Of a DNA stretch of 49,916 nt, positions 9,469 through 17,527 are shown piece by piece. The stretch covers positions 34,921 to 84,836 of the forward strand of contig DILC01000077.1 in assembly GCA_002424865.1 (NCBI GenBank), read 5' to 3'. The number at the start of each line of letters is the position of its first letter. The stretch's first letter is position 1. The notes under the pieces are model-generated. The model had not been told where the DNA came from. It did not search any database and was given only the letters and a program-made list of their open reading frames with translations. The DNA is from Rhodocyclaceae bacterium UBA5602. GTDB taxonomy: Bacteria > Pseudomonadota > Gammaproteobacteria > Burkholderiales > Rhodocyclaceae. The position numbers and the translations under genes are program-made.

Positions 9469-9536
9469 AAGGGCTGGCAAATAAAAAAAGCCCGCCCTGC
9501 CCATCCTTCCCTCGCAGGGAGGCTTCTTTCCGACTC
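9469..9536. repeat. Terminator-like repeat, copy 2
   Basis: This is the second copy of the element at 6655-6711, with an added A-run and a CTG. Its right edge touches the metW stop codon and its left edge meets the broken phage gene. It contains the metW terminator described separately. Related pieces (CCCGCCC and CCCATCC) recur near 13767-13782. Confidence 0.6.
9483..9525 (-). terminator. Rho-independent terminator after metW
   Basis: Read on the minus strand, AAGCC and an inner TCCCTGCGAGGGA hairpin are followed by GGGCTTTTTTT. The outer AAGCC pairs with GGCTT and a U-tract follows. It lies just after the metW stop and would end the EIIA-ptsH-ptsI-metX-metW transcript. Confidence 0.75.
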
Positions 9537-10128
9537 AGCGTCCAAGCCGGTAAACCGCCAGGCTGCCTAAAAAATTGGGTTCTTCGGTAATGAGCTTGCC
9601 TTGCTCATCGAGCACTTGCCGTTCGCGAATCACCAACTGCATTTTCTTGCACAGCGATTCAAAATCGAGCAAGGTGAAAAAGCGCAGATTCGGCGTATCG
9701 AACCATTCGTAAGGCAAATCTTCCGACACCGGCATGCGCCCGCGCATCACAGCCATGCGATTCTTCCAGTAGGCAAAATTAGGAAAACTCACCACCGCCT
9801 CGCGGCCAACGCGCAACATTTCACTCAACAAGCGCTCGGTATGGCGCACCGTCTGCAAAGTGCGCGAGAGCACCACGTGATTGAAAGTGCCATCATCAAA
9901 CCCGGACAAGCCCTGTTCCAGATCACCCTGGATTACATTGATTCCTTTGGCGATCGCCGCCTGCACGCCCGCCTCTTCACGCTCAATGCCATAGCCATGC
10001 GCGCCCCGCTCTGCGATGAGCCGCTTGAGCAGCGAACCATCGCCACAGCCCAGGTCCAGCACGCGTTCATCGGGTTTTACCCAACTGGCAATCAAATCAA
10101 AATCAGCACGTTCAGTCGTAAAAAGCAC
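9535..10128 (-). CDS. metW: Methionine biosynthesis protein MetW
   Basis: The 197-residue protein is a class I SAM-methyltransferase-fold protein. Motif I is RVLDLGCGDGSLL at 22-34, and GDLEQGL follows near 68. The family shows the typical FPNFAYWKNR and the end section with PNLRFFT. MetW acts with MetX in homoserine acylation in many proteobacteria. The gene starts 11 bp after the metX stop, so the two are coupled. A terminator follows directly. Confidence 0.95.
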   Translation of the reverse strand: MLFTTERADFDLIASWVKPDERVLDLGCGDGSLLKRLIAERGAHGYGIEREEAGVQAAIAKGINVIQGDLEQGLSGFDDGTFNHVVLSRTLQTVRHTERLLSEMLRVGREAVVSFPNFAYWKNRMAVMRGRMPVSEDLPYEWFDTPNLRFFTLLDFESLCKKMQLVIRERQVLDEQGKLITEEPNFLGSLAVYRLGR

Positions 10129-10139
10129 GGGCCTGTTCC

Positions 10140-11273
10140 TTACAAAATAATCCGTTGAAGATAGGACGCCACAACCGCGTGATAGTACGCGTCATCCATC
10201 AGGAAAGAATCATGTCCGTGGGGGCAGCTGCTCTCGGCATAGGCAACCGGCTGCCCGTTATGCACCAGGGCATGCACAATTTCGCGCGAGCGGAAAGGGG
10301 AAAAACGCCAATCGGTGGAAAAGGCGACCACCAAAAAACTCGCGCGGGCAGACGCCAGCGCTGCAGTCAACTGCCCATCGTAAGCCAGTGCCGGATCAAA
10401 GTAATCCAGTGCCCGGGTCATGCGCAAATACGTGTTGGCATCGAACAAACCGGCAAACTTGTCGCCCTGATACCGCAGGTAAGATTCAATCTCGAACTCC
10501 ACATCAAAGCTGTAGCTGCCAGCGCCCGGGCGTTGCCTGCGGCCGAATTTTTCAGCCATCTGATCATCCGACAAATAGGTGATATGCCCCAGCATGCGCG
10601 CCAGGCGCAAGCCATTGAGCGGCCGCGTGCCATGCACATAATAGTTGCCGCCATGAAAATCCGGATCGCTCAAAATCGCTTGGCGGGCAATTTCGTTAAA
10701 AGCGATGTTTTCTGCGGAGAGCTTGGCCGCTGAGGCAATAACCAAACTGTGCCGCACCCGATCAGGAAAACTCAGCGTCCATTGCAAGGCTTGCATGCCG
10801 CCGAGGCTGCCGCCGATCACTGCCGCCCAAGCCTCTATCCCCAGGTGATCAGCCAGCCGCGCCTGGGTTTCGACCCAGTCCTCTACCGTCACAACGGGAA
10901 AATCCGCACCCCAGTGCTGGCCGGTCGCCGGATTGATGTCCGCAGGCCCGGTCGAGCCGTGGCAACCACCTAGATTATTCACGCCAACGATAAAAAATCG
11001 CTCCGTATCCAGCGGCCGGCCGGGACCGATGATGTTGTCCCACCAGCCGATATTGTCTGGCTGGCCGGCATAGTAACCCGCCACATGATGGTGGCCTGAG
11101 AGCGCATGACAGACCAGGATCGCGTTGGATTTGGCCGCATTCAACGTGCCATAGGTTTCATAGCGCAAGTCAAACGCGGGCAGCACAGCGCCACTTTTCA
11201 AAACCAAGGGCGCAGTAAAGTGCACCCGCTGGGGAACCACACAACCAATGCTCATCGCGCGACCAACATTCAT
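10140..11273 (-). CDS. metX: Homoserine O-acyltransferase (probably O-succinyltransferase)
   Basis: The 377-residue alpha/beta-hydrolase acylates homoserine, the first committed step to methionine. The nucleophile is S156 in GGSLGGMQ. The catalytic Asp lies in FSTDWRFSP and the His in CPHGHDSF near the C-terminus. In proteobacteria, MetX proteins encoded beside MetW usually use succinyl-CoA, so I favour succinyltransferase, though this rests on context. The ATG at 11273 has GAGG about 9 bp upstream. A second ATG at 11255 is possible. The start lies 11 bp after the ptsI stop. Confidence 0.95.
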   Translation of the reverse strand: MNVGRAMSIGCVVPQRVHFTAPLVLKSGAVLPAFDLRYETYGTLNAAKSNAILVCHALSGHHHVAGYYAGQPDNIGWWDNIIGPGRPLDTERFFIVGVNNLGGCHGSTGPADINPATGQHWGADFPVVTVEDWVETQARLADHLGIEAWAAVIGGSLGGMQALQWTLSFPDRVRHSLVIASAAKLSAENIAFNEIARQAILSDPDFHGGNYYVHGTRPLNGLRLARMLGHITYLSDDQMAEKFGRRQRPGAGSYSFDVEFEIESYLRYQGDKFAGLFDANTYLRMTRALDYFDPALAYDGQLTAALASARASFLVVAFSTDWRFSPFRSREIVHALVHNGQPVAYAESSCPHGHDSFLMDDAYYHAVVASYLQRIIL

Positions 11274-11284
11274 CTTTTAAAACC

Positions 11285-13024
11285 TCATAACCGAGCCATC
11301 AACTCGGCAATTTTTTCCGGCTCGTCTGCTTTCAACAACCGCGCTACATGCGGCACTAACAGGGCGATATCCGCTTTTAATATTTGCTGTTTAACTTCCA
11401 GCAATTGCGCTGAATGCATGGAAAACTGACGCAAACCCATGCCCAAGAGCAAACGCGTTAATTTAGGATCCCCCGCCATCTCGCCACACACCGATACAGG
11501 CAAACCGGCACGGGCGCCTGCCTGCAAGGTTTTAAGGATCAACTGCAACACCGCCGGGTGCAGTGGATCGTACAGATGGGCAACCGCGCCATCGGTACGG
11601 TCAACGGCCAGTGTGTATTGGATCAGGTCATTCGTGCCAATGGAGAGAAAGTTCAGATGGCGCAAAAAAGGCCCGAGAGATAAAGCTGCGGCCGGGATTT
11701 CTATCATCCCGCCAACTTCAATATCCGCAGCAAACTTGTGGCGGGAGTCACGAAGTTGCGCTTTGGCTTCTTCCACCAAGGCCAAAGTTTGCAAAATCTC
11801 TTGTGTGTGCGCCAGCATCGGGATCAACAAGCGCACCCGGCCGTGGTGCGCCGCGCGCAAAATGGCCCTGAGCTGAGTCAAAAACAACTGCGGCTCAGTC
11901 AGGCAAAAACGTATCGCACGCAACCCCAAGGCCGGATTGGGTGAAGGACTATCCCCCATATGGCTTCTCAAGGCACGCGCTTCTTTGTCTGCCCCAATAT
12001 CCAGGGTCCGAATGGTCACCGGTTTCCCTGAAAAGGTTTTAACCACCTGCCGATAAGCGTCGTACTGTTCATCTTCGCTGGGCAATTCATCCCGGTTCAT
12101 GAACAGGAATTCCGAGCGGAACAAGCCTATCCCATCCGCGCCGACTTCTTTGGCGCGCTCTGCATCATCGGGCAATTCGATATTGGCATGCAGCTCAACC
12201 ACTGCGCCATCCAATGTCACTGCACGCGCCGTTTTGAGGCGCAAGCGCTTGCTGCGTTCGAGCTCTATGCCAGCCTTGCGCAGCCGGTATTCTTCCAACA
12301 CCCGCACATCGGGATCAACAATCAAAATCCCGCGCGCGCCATCAAGCACCAATAAATCGTTATCCTGAATCATCGGCCGCACGTGCTGCATGCCAACGAC
12401 CGCCGGTATTGCCAGGCTGCGTGCCACAATCGCCGTGTGGGAAGTCGCGCCGCCCATTTCAGTCACAAACCCGCCGACTTTCAAATGCTTGAATTGCAGC
12501 GTGTCCGCTGGTGACAAATCATTCGCCACCACAATCAACTCACCTTCGGGTGAAGTTTTACGGCTGGTGATTTTGCGTGGCTTGTTCTGCAAGACGCGCA
12601 AGACGCGCTCACCGACTTGCGAGACATCATGCTTGCGCTCACGCAAGTAAGCGTCTTCAAAAGCGTCGAACTGCCCGGCAATCACCTGCATTTGCTGCAC
12701 CATTGCCCATTCCGCATTACAGCGGTTATCGCGGATCAGAGCGTCAACGCTGGCCGTTAAATCAGGATCAGCCAGCAACATCGCGTGCAGGTCAATAAAG
12801 GCCGACAACTCGCCAGGGCTGCCGGCGTTATTGGCTTCTTCCCGCAACGCTTCGAGTTCGGCGGTGGCCGTAGCCAAGGCCTGATGCAAGCGTTCGAGTT
12901 CGCCCGGAACATCCCGCTCGCGGATTTGATACTGCTTGACCTCCAGGGCGGCATGCGAGATCAGGTGCGCATAGCCAATCGCAATGCCGCCGGATACCGC
13001 CAAACCATGCAGGGTAAAACTCAT
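11285..13024 (-). CDS. ptsI: Phosphoenolpyruvate-protein phosphotransferase (PTS enzyme I)
   Basis: The 579-residue enzyme takes phosphate from PEP and passes it to HPr. The N-terminal HPr-binding helical domain precedes the phosphohistidine H196 in GGATSHTAIVA. The PEP-binding barrel follows, with GIGLFRSEFLFM, the RTLDIGADK loop and CGEMAGDP. Length matches enzyme I. The gene lies in an EIIA-ptsH-ptsI unit without any sugar-specific EIIB or EIIC, which suggests a regulatory rather than transport relay. Confidence 0.97.
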   Translation of the reverse strand: MSFTLHGLAVSGGIAIGYAHLISHAALEVKQYQIRERDVPGELERLHQALATATAELEALREEANNAGSPGELSAFIDLHAMLLADPDLTASVDALIRDNRCNAEWAMVQQMQVIAGQFDAFEDAYLRERKHDVSQVGERVLRVLQNKPRKITSRKTSPEGELIVVANDLSPADTLQFKHLKVGGFVTEMGGATSHTAIVARSLAIPAVVGMQHVRPMIQDNDLLVLDGARGILIVDPDVRVLEEYRLRKAGIELERSKRLRLKTARAVTLDGAVVELHANIELPDDAERAKEVGADGIGLFRSEFLFMNRDELPSEDEQYDAYRQVVKTFSGKPVTIRTLDIGADKEARALRSHMGDSPSPNPALGLRAIRFCLTEPQLFLTQLRAILRAAHHGRVRLLIPMLAHTQEILQTLALVEEAKAQLRDSRHKFAADIEVGGMIEIPAAALSLGPFLRHLNFLSIGTNDLIQYTLAVDRTDGAVAHLYDPLHPAVLQLILKTLQAGARAGLPVSVCGEMAGDPKLTRLLLGMGLRQFSMHSAQLLEVKQQILKADIALLVPHVARLLKADEPEKIAELMARL

Positions 13025-13029
13025 GCCGC

Positions 13030-13299
13030 TTACTCGCCTTCGCCAAAGCGATCGGCAATCAGCTGCAGCAAGGCTTGCAATGCCTCATCTTCCTGTTCGC
13101 CGCTGGTGGTTATCGAAACCGTGGAACCTTTGCCCGCCGCCAGCATCATCACGCCCATGATGCTTTTGGCATTGATGCGCCGGCCGCCCCGCTCCATCCA
13201 GACTTCACACGGGAAGCTGCCCGCCAGCTGCGTGAGCTTGGCGGAGGCACGCGCGTGCAAACCCAATTTGTTGATAATTCCAGCTTCAGCTTGTGGCAT
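13030..13299 (-). CDS. ptsH: Phosphocarrier protein HPr
   Basis: The 89-residue protein carries phosphate between enzyme I and EIIA. H15 lies in KLGLHARAS and S46 in AKSIMGVMML; both are at the canonical positions. The serine site would allow control by HPr kinase, whose gene is not in this window. It is preceded by EIIA and followed after 5 bp by ptsI on the same strand. Confidence 0.97.
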   Translation of the reverse strand: MPQAEAGIINKLGLHARASAKLTQLAGSFPCEVWMERGGRRINAKSIMGVMMLAAGKGSTVSITTSGEQEDEALQALLQLIADRFGEGE

Positions 13300-13312
13300 A
13301 GCAGTGATCCAG

Positions 13313-13702
13313 TCAATGATCCATTATGTTAAGCACACCATCCCGCCCGCCACTCACGGCGCGCGTCACCAGGGTTTCCATGCCCTTATCGCGGTAAGTC
13401 AGCGCACGCAGCAACATGGGCAAATTCACCCCTGCAATGCCTTCAATCTGCCCCGGAATTAACAATTTGGTCGCGATATTGGATGGCGTTGCACCATACA
13501 GGTCGGTCATGATCAAAACACCCTGGCCTGAATCCACCAGCTTTAACATCTCTTTAGCCAAGGGCAATAAATCCAGCGGGTCGTCCTGCAAGGAAACGCC
13601 CAACTGGGCAATCTGCAATGGGCGTTTATTCAGGACGTGACAAGCGCACTGAATCAAGGATTCGCCATAGGTCGCATGTGTTATGAGAAAAAGTCCGATC
13701 AT
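13313..13702 (-). CDS. PTS EIIA component, mannose/fructose family
   Basis: The 129-residue protein is a PF03610-type EIIA, with the predicted phosphorylated histidine at H9 in GLFLITHATYGES. It also has the family's MTDLYGATPSN and GVNLPMLL motifs. I used the ATG at 13702, which gives the usual MIG start; the ATG at 13714 has a better-placed AAGGG and would add four residues. With HPr and EI downstream, and no EIIB or EIIC, it is probably the terminal acceptor of a regulatory PTS. Its upstream region contains an odd repeat and hairpins. Confidence 0.9.
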   Translation of the reverse strand: MIGLFLITHATYGESLIQCACHVLNKRPLQIAQLGVSLQDDPLDLLPLAKEMLKLVDSGQGVLIMTDLYGATPSNIATKLLIPGQIEGIAGVNLPMLLRALTYRDKGMETLVTRAVSGGRDGVLNIMDH

Positions 13703-13735
13703 CCTAACGCTCATGGTAAGCAAATACCACCCTTT

Positions 13736-13766
13736 GATGATGAAACATGCGAAAAGCAGCATAAAG
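13736..13766 (+). repeat. 31-bp repeat, GATGATGAAACATGCG type, copy 1
   Basis: This matches 41895-41925 (opposite strand) at 29 of 31 positions by my count: GATGATGAAACATGCGAAA, then GC, then GCATAAAG. Here it lies in the leader of the EIIA gene. The second copy codes for part of an ArsR regulator. Confidence 0.75.
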
Positions 13767-13791
13767 ACCCGCCCCTCCCATCCGCGTTGCG

Positions 13792-13825
13792 GCCCACGGC
13801 TGGCTTTGCACAGCCAGCCGTGGGC
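13792..13825. repeat. Perfect 14-bp inverted repeat
   Basis: The left arm GCCCACGGCTGGCT and the right arm AGCCAGCCGTGGGC are fully complementary, with a 6-nt loop TTGCAC. No T-run follows on either strand, so it is not an ordinary terminator. It may be an RNA structure or a REP-like element. Confidence 0.8.
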
Positions 13826-14111
13826 GGCGGGCTGGCGCGAAACGGCAATGCCGCAGGATCATGCCTGCAAGGCGGCCGCACGGACGTGCCAGCGGGTGCG
13901 TGGCGGCCCCCCCCGGCAGATGGGGGCCGCAAAAGAAGAAAAGTTCAGTATCCATCAACGGTTTAACGGCATTGGAACGGGAAACGGAGGTTTCTAGGCG
14001 CATCGGTTCATTGTAACAGCCTGCTATACCGATGGGATGTGGAACATCCTTGAAGCCTGCGCGCTGACTGCATGCCCGAAACTCCTCTGCGCCATGGCCT
14101 GCCGCGCAGAA

Positions 14112-15182
14112 TCAATCTGCGATGGCCGCAGCAGGCGTCATCGTCAGGCGTGCGCGCATGGCAGGGGTTGCGCTCACCGTCCCGTCAGCGCCGACTTTCA
14201 AGGCCGCCGCCACACCCAGCGCACGCGCCTGATCCAGCCACGCATCCCCGGCAATAAACAGCGGCTTGGACAAAGCATCCGAGTTCATGCCTGCTGTTGC
14301 GCCAGGTGGCATCAATATTGTCACCGACTGCGTACCTGTTGCCGGGTAACCGGTATGCGGATCCAGCAAATGACAATAGCGGCGGCCGTTCAATTCAAAA
14401 AATCGGTAGTAGTCGCCCGATGTCCCCAGCGCTTCGCCGTCATGCAATTCAAGGCTTGCCAAGGGTGCGCCACCCACCGTTGCCGGACGCGGATGCTGAA
14501 TGCCCACGCGCCAGGGCGTGCCATTTTTAGTACCCAGCGCCATCACATTGCCGCCGATATTGATCAGCGCATTCTGAATGCCTGCCGCCCGCAAAATTTG
14601 CGCCGCACGGTCTAGCGCCACGCCTTTGAGATAGCCGCCAAAATCGAGCGCCACAGAAGGGTTGCGGCTGGTGACGCGCAAACCATTGAGCTGCAAGTCA
14701 GCAATCGACGGCCGCTGTTGAATGAGCGCCGTGAGCGCCTCTTCATCCGGCAAATGCGCTTTGAATTCATCACTCTGGAAACCCCACAAAGCAATCAGGC
14801 GGCCAATGCCGGGATCGAACAGATAGCCGCTGTCTGCGGCGATTTTTTGCGCTTGGCGGATATAGCCAGCAAATTCAGGCGACACATCAAAGGGCTTGCC
14901 TGCGGCAAGCGCTGCATTCAGTGCAGAAAGTTCTGAAGGCTGCCAGGCATGATACGTGCGATGAAGACGATCAAACTCGGCCAGCACTTGGCCGCCTGCA
15001 GCCAGCGCCTTTTCTTCCGGCACCCCGGTGATAAGCAGCTCCACCCGCGTGCCAAAAACAAAGGATTCCTGCCGCCAAGGCGCTGAGGGCGCACAACCTG
15101 ACAATACGGCGCATGCTAAACCAAAGAGCAAGAACCGCCTCGCCAGGGAACATTGTTCCACGCGGGTCAGATAAATGCGCAC
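14112..15182 (-). CDS. apbE: FAD:protein FMN transferase (ApbE family), lipoprotein
   Basis: The 356-residue protein has a lipoprotein signal with lipobox LSGC at C30, so it is probably anchored at the periplasmic face. ApbE covalently attaches FMN to Thr/Ser of flavoproteins such as NqrB/C or RnfD/G. Family motifs include DPGIGRLIALWGF, ALDFGGYLKGVALD, NIGGNVMALG, LLDPHTGYPA and, near the C-terminus, the metal-binding GMNSDALSKPL. The start overlaps the end of gshB by 16 bp. A dispersed-repeat copy encodes the stretch LKVGADGTVS near residue 330. No nqr or rnf genes are visible here. Confidence 0.94.
   Translation of the reverse strand: MRIYLTRVEQCSLARRFLLFGLACAVLSGCAPSAPWRQESFVFGTRVELLITGVPEEKALAAGGQVLAEFDRLHRTYHAWQPSELSALNAALAAGKPFDVSPEFAGYIRQAQKIAADSGYLFDPGIGRLIALWGFQSDEFKAHLPDEEALTALIQQRPSIADLQLNGLRVTSRNPSVALDFGGYLKGVALDRAAQILRAAGIQNALINIGGNVMALGTKNGTPWRVGIQHPRPATVGGAPLASLELHDGEALGTSGDYYRFFELNGRRYCHLLDPHTGYPATGTQSVTILMPPGATAGMNSDALSKPLFIAGDAWLDQARALGVAAALKVGADGTVSATPAMRARLTMTPAAAIAD
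14176..14200 (+). repeat. Dispersed CAGCGCCGACTTT repeat, copy B (inside apbE)
   Basis: The core TCAGCGCCGACTTT is preceded by ACCGTCCCG. On the apbE strand it encodes KVGADGTV in the C-terminal region. Confidence 0.6.
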
Positions 15183-16132
15183 TCCCGCTCCAGCGCGTCC
15201 ATCAGCATACCCGCCACATCAAAACCCGTTTGCTGGGCGATTTCCACAAAGCAGGTGGGGCTCGTGACATTGATTTCCGTGAGCCTGTCGCCAATCACGT
15301 CCAGCCCGACTATCATCAAACCCCGCGCCCATAAAGTCGGCGCTAGCGAGACGGCGATTTCACGATCGCGCGCGGAGAGTGGCTGCGCCACGCCCGTACC
15401 GCCTGCGGCCAGATTGCCACGCGTCTCGCCCGCCATCGGAATGCGCGCCAGACAATAAGGCACCGGCTCGCCGCCAATCAACAACACGCGTTTATCGCCC
15501 TCGCGAATGGCAGGCAGATATTGCTGCGCCATGATGCTGCGCGCACCAAAGTGGGTAAGCATTTCGACAATCACATTACGGTTCGGGTCTTGTTTCTTCA
15601 CATGAAAAATACTGCTGCCCCCCATGCCATCGAGCGGTTTCAAAATGGCCTCGCCCAGCTCATTGATAAAGTCATGCACATCCGTGGGATGGCGAGAGAT
15701 CAACGTGGTGGGCGCAAGCGCTGGAAACTCGGCAATCGCTACTTTTTCGGAGTGGTCGCGTATCGCCTGCGGACGGTTAAAAATGCGTGCCCCCTCACTC
15801 TCGGCGCGTTGCAACAGCCAGGTGGCCGTGATGTATTCAAAATCGAAGGGCGGATCCTGACGCATCAACACCGCGCTAAATGCCGTCAACGGCAGGCACG
15901 CTTTTTCGGCCACCGAAAACCATGTCGCATCATCCCCGTCATGCAGCCGAATTTTCACCGCATGCGCGAGCGTCCGGCCATCGCGCCAATGCAAACCCTC
16001 ACGCTGTACCGTCCATACCTCGTGCCCGCGCTTGGCTGCGGCGCGCATCATGGCGATACTCGAATCCTTGTAGGCTTTGAGCGCGGAAAGCGGGTCAACA
16101 ATAAAGGCAATTTTCATCCTAACCGCACTCAT
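15167..16132 (-). CDS. gshB: Glutathione synthetase
   Basis: The 321-residue ATP-grasp enzyme joins gamma-glutamylcysteine and glycine. It carries MRQDPPFDFEYI near 89, the ATP-binding ILKPLDGMGGSSIF near 163, NLAAGGTG near 240 and the family signature EINVTSPTC near 290. The ATG at 16132 has a GGGGAGG site 4 bp upstream and overlaps the gshA stop as ATGA, so I preferred it over the shorter MKIAFIVDP start at 16117. The gene follows gshA and overlaps apbE. Confidence 0.96.
   Translation of the reverse strand: MSAVRMKIAFIVDPLSALKAYKDSSIAMMRAAAKRGHEVWTVQREGLHWRDGRTLAHAVKIRLHDGDDATWFSVAEKACLPLTAFSAVLMRQDPPFDFEYITATWLLQRAESEGARIFNRPQAIRDHSEKVAIAEFPALAPTTLISRHPTDVHDFINELGEAILKPLDGMGGSSIFHVKKQDPNRNVIVEMLTHFGARSIMAQQYLPAIREGDKRVLLIGGEPVPYCLARIPMAGETRGNLAAGGTGVAQPLSARDREIAVSLAPTLWARGLMIVGLDVIGDRLTEINVTSPTCFVEIAQQTGFDVAGMLMDALERECAFI
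15331..15355 (-). repeat. Dispersed CAGCGCCGACTTT repeat, copy C (inside gshB)
   Basis: On the minus strand GCCGTCTCG is followed by CTAGCGCCGACTTT. It encodes AVSLAPTL, a region where family members also have a PTL, so this copy could be partly coincidental. Confidence 0.5.
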
Positions 16133-17424
16133 GCCGCCTCCCCGGGCGCAGCCCGTTCAAGCTCAATGGAGGCGGCCAGGAGCGCCAGCCTTGCCACGAC
16201 ACCATAAGCATAAAAACGGTTCGCGGGCGCATCGGGCGCCATGCGCAGGTCCGGCAGCGAGCACCCGGTAGCAAATGCCAATGGCTTAAATTGCATGCCG
16301 GGCGCATTTAGATTCTCGTCTGTCCCGCGCGATGCATTGACGCGATAAAAGCCGCCCACTACGTAACGGTCCATCATATACACCACGGGCTCGGCCGTGC
16401 CTTCATCCACGCGTTCCACAGTCGGCACGCCTTCTTGAATGATCACGTCAGACACTTGCACGCCTTCCTTGATCACCGCCATTTTGTTGCGCTGCTTGCG
16501 ATTGAGCTGCATGACTTCGCTGGCATCCTTGACCGTCATAATGCCCATGCCATAAGTGCCGGCATCCGCCTTCACAATGACAAACGGCTCATCCGCAATG
16601 CCATATTCCTTGTATTTCACGCGCATGCGGTTCAGCAGCTTATCGACGCTGCCCGCCAGGCATTCTTCACCAATGCGCTCATGAAAATTGATTTCCCGGC
16701 ACACCTCAAAATCCGGGTCAATCAGCCATGGATCAATGCCCAATTCACCCGCAAACTTCTGCGCCACATCGCGGTAGGCCGCAAAGTGCGCTGATTTTCG
16801 CCGCACATGCCAGCCCGCCCAGAGCGGCGGGATCACAAACTGCTCATCCACGTTCAGCAATATCTCCGGCACGCCAGCGGATAAATCGTTATTCAACAAC
16901 ACGGCGCACGGGTCAAACCCATCCAGCCCCAAGCGGCGTCCCCCGCTGCCAATGCGTTTTAAAGGCTCCAGCAGCAAGCGCTGCCCATCGGGCAAATCCA
17001 GCGGCGTAGGCTCGGCAATCTCGGGCAACAAGGAGCCAATGCGCACATTGAGCCCGGCGTGTTTCAAGATATTGGCCAGACGTCCGACATTCATCAGATA
17101 GAACTGATTGCGCGTGTGGTTTTCCGGGATCAACAGCAAGTTGCGCGCTTCAGGACACAGCTTTTCCACGGCTGCCATGGCGGCCTGCACGCACAGTGGC
17201 AAAAACTCTTCATTCAGGTTATTAAATCCACCGGGAAACAAATTGGTATCCACGGGTGCCAATTTGTAACCGGCATTGCGCAAATCAACCGACGCGTAAA
17301 ACGGCGGTGTGTGATCCAGCCATTGCGTACGCAACCAGCGCTCAACGGTGGTTTCGTTATCCAAAAAGCATCGTTCAAGATCAAGCAAGGGGCCTGTCAA
17401 GGCCGTTGTCAAATGAGGTACCAT
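16129..17424 (-). CDS. gshA: Glutamate-cysteine ligase, short proteobacterial (T. ferrooxidans) type
   Basis: The 431-residue protein matches the glutamate-cysteine ligase type typical of Thiobacillus-like and other betaproteobacteria rather than E. coli GshA. Recognisable stretches are YASVDLRNAGYKLAPVDTN, FPGGFNNL, ENHTRNQFY, FHERIGEECL, VKADAGTYGMGIM and RYVVGGFYRVN. It makes gamma-glutamylcysteine, the substrate of gshB, which overlaps its stop codon. I chose the ATG at 17424 because AAAGGA lies a few bases upstream; an upstream in-frame start at 17466 would add 14 basic residues. The 103-bp gap upstream to the methyltransferase gene shows nothing else. Confidence 0.93.
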   Translation of the reverse strand: MVPHLTTALTGPLLDLERCFLDNETTVERWLRTQWLDHTPPFYASVDLRNAGYKLAPVDTNLFPGGFNNLNEEFLPLCVQAAMAAVEKLCPEARNLLLIPENHTRNQFYLMNVGRLANILKHAGLNVRIGSLLPEIAEPTPLDLPDGQRLLLEPLKRIGSGGRRLGLDGFDPCAVLLNNDLSAGVPEILLNVDEQFVIPPLWAGWHVRRKSAHFAAYRDVAQKFAGELGIDPWLIDPDFEVCREINFHERIGEECLAGSVDKLLNRMRVKYKEYGIADEPFVIVKADAGTYGMGIMTVKDASEVMQLNRKQRNKMAVIKEGVQVSDVIIQEGVPTVERVDEGTAEPVVYMMDRYVVGGFYRVNASRGTDENLNAPGMQFKPLAFATGCSLPDLRMAPDAPANRFYAYGVVARLALLAASIELERAAPGEAA

Positions 17425-17527
17425 AGTTTTCCTTTGCCGCAATTCAAGCGCGAGAACGCGCCGCACGTTTCGATGATTTCAAGTTGCACATGATGTTACA
17501 CGACTGCGCCAGATCAACAGCCAGCGC

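Larger units (their letters stand above)
13703..14111. other. Gene-free, hairpin-rich region between apbE and the PTS operon
   Basis: These 409 bp contain no convincing gene. Open frames here are Pro/Arg/Ala-rich and resemble shadows of GC-rich DNA. It holds a 31-bp repeat (13736-13766), a perfect 14-bp-stem hairpin (13792-13825) and a second hairpin with a 9-bp stem (13903-13911 with 13922-13930). Neither hairpin is followed by a clear T-run on either strand. On the minus strand it would be the untranslated leader of the EIIA gene or the trailer of apbE. Confidence 0.6.

Noticed and set aside
12120..12145. Partial match (GCGCCGACTT) to the repeat in ptsI, and another at 18050 in the methyltransferase.
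   Set aside because: Only the core part matches, and the flanking GCCGTC and C residues are missing. These may be chance.
13704..14003. Open frame of 99 codons on the minus strand in the gap before the PTS genes.
   Set aside because: It is rich in Pro, Arg and Ala, spans hairpins and a repeat, and has no homologue-like motif.
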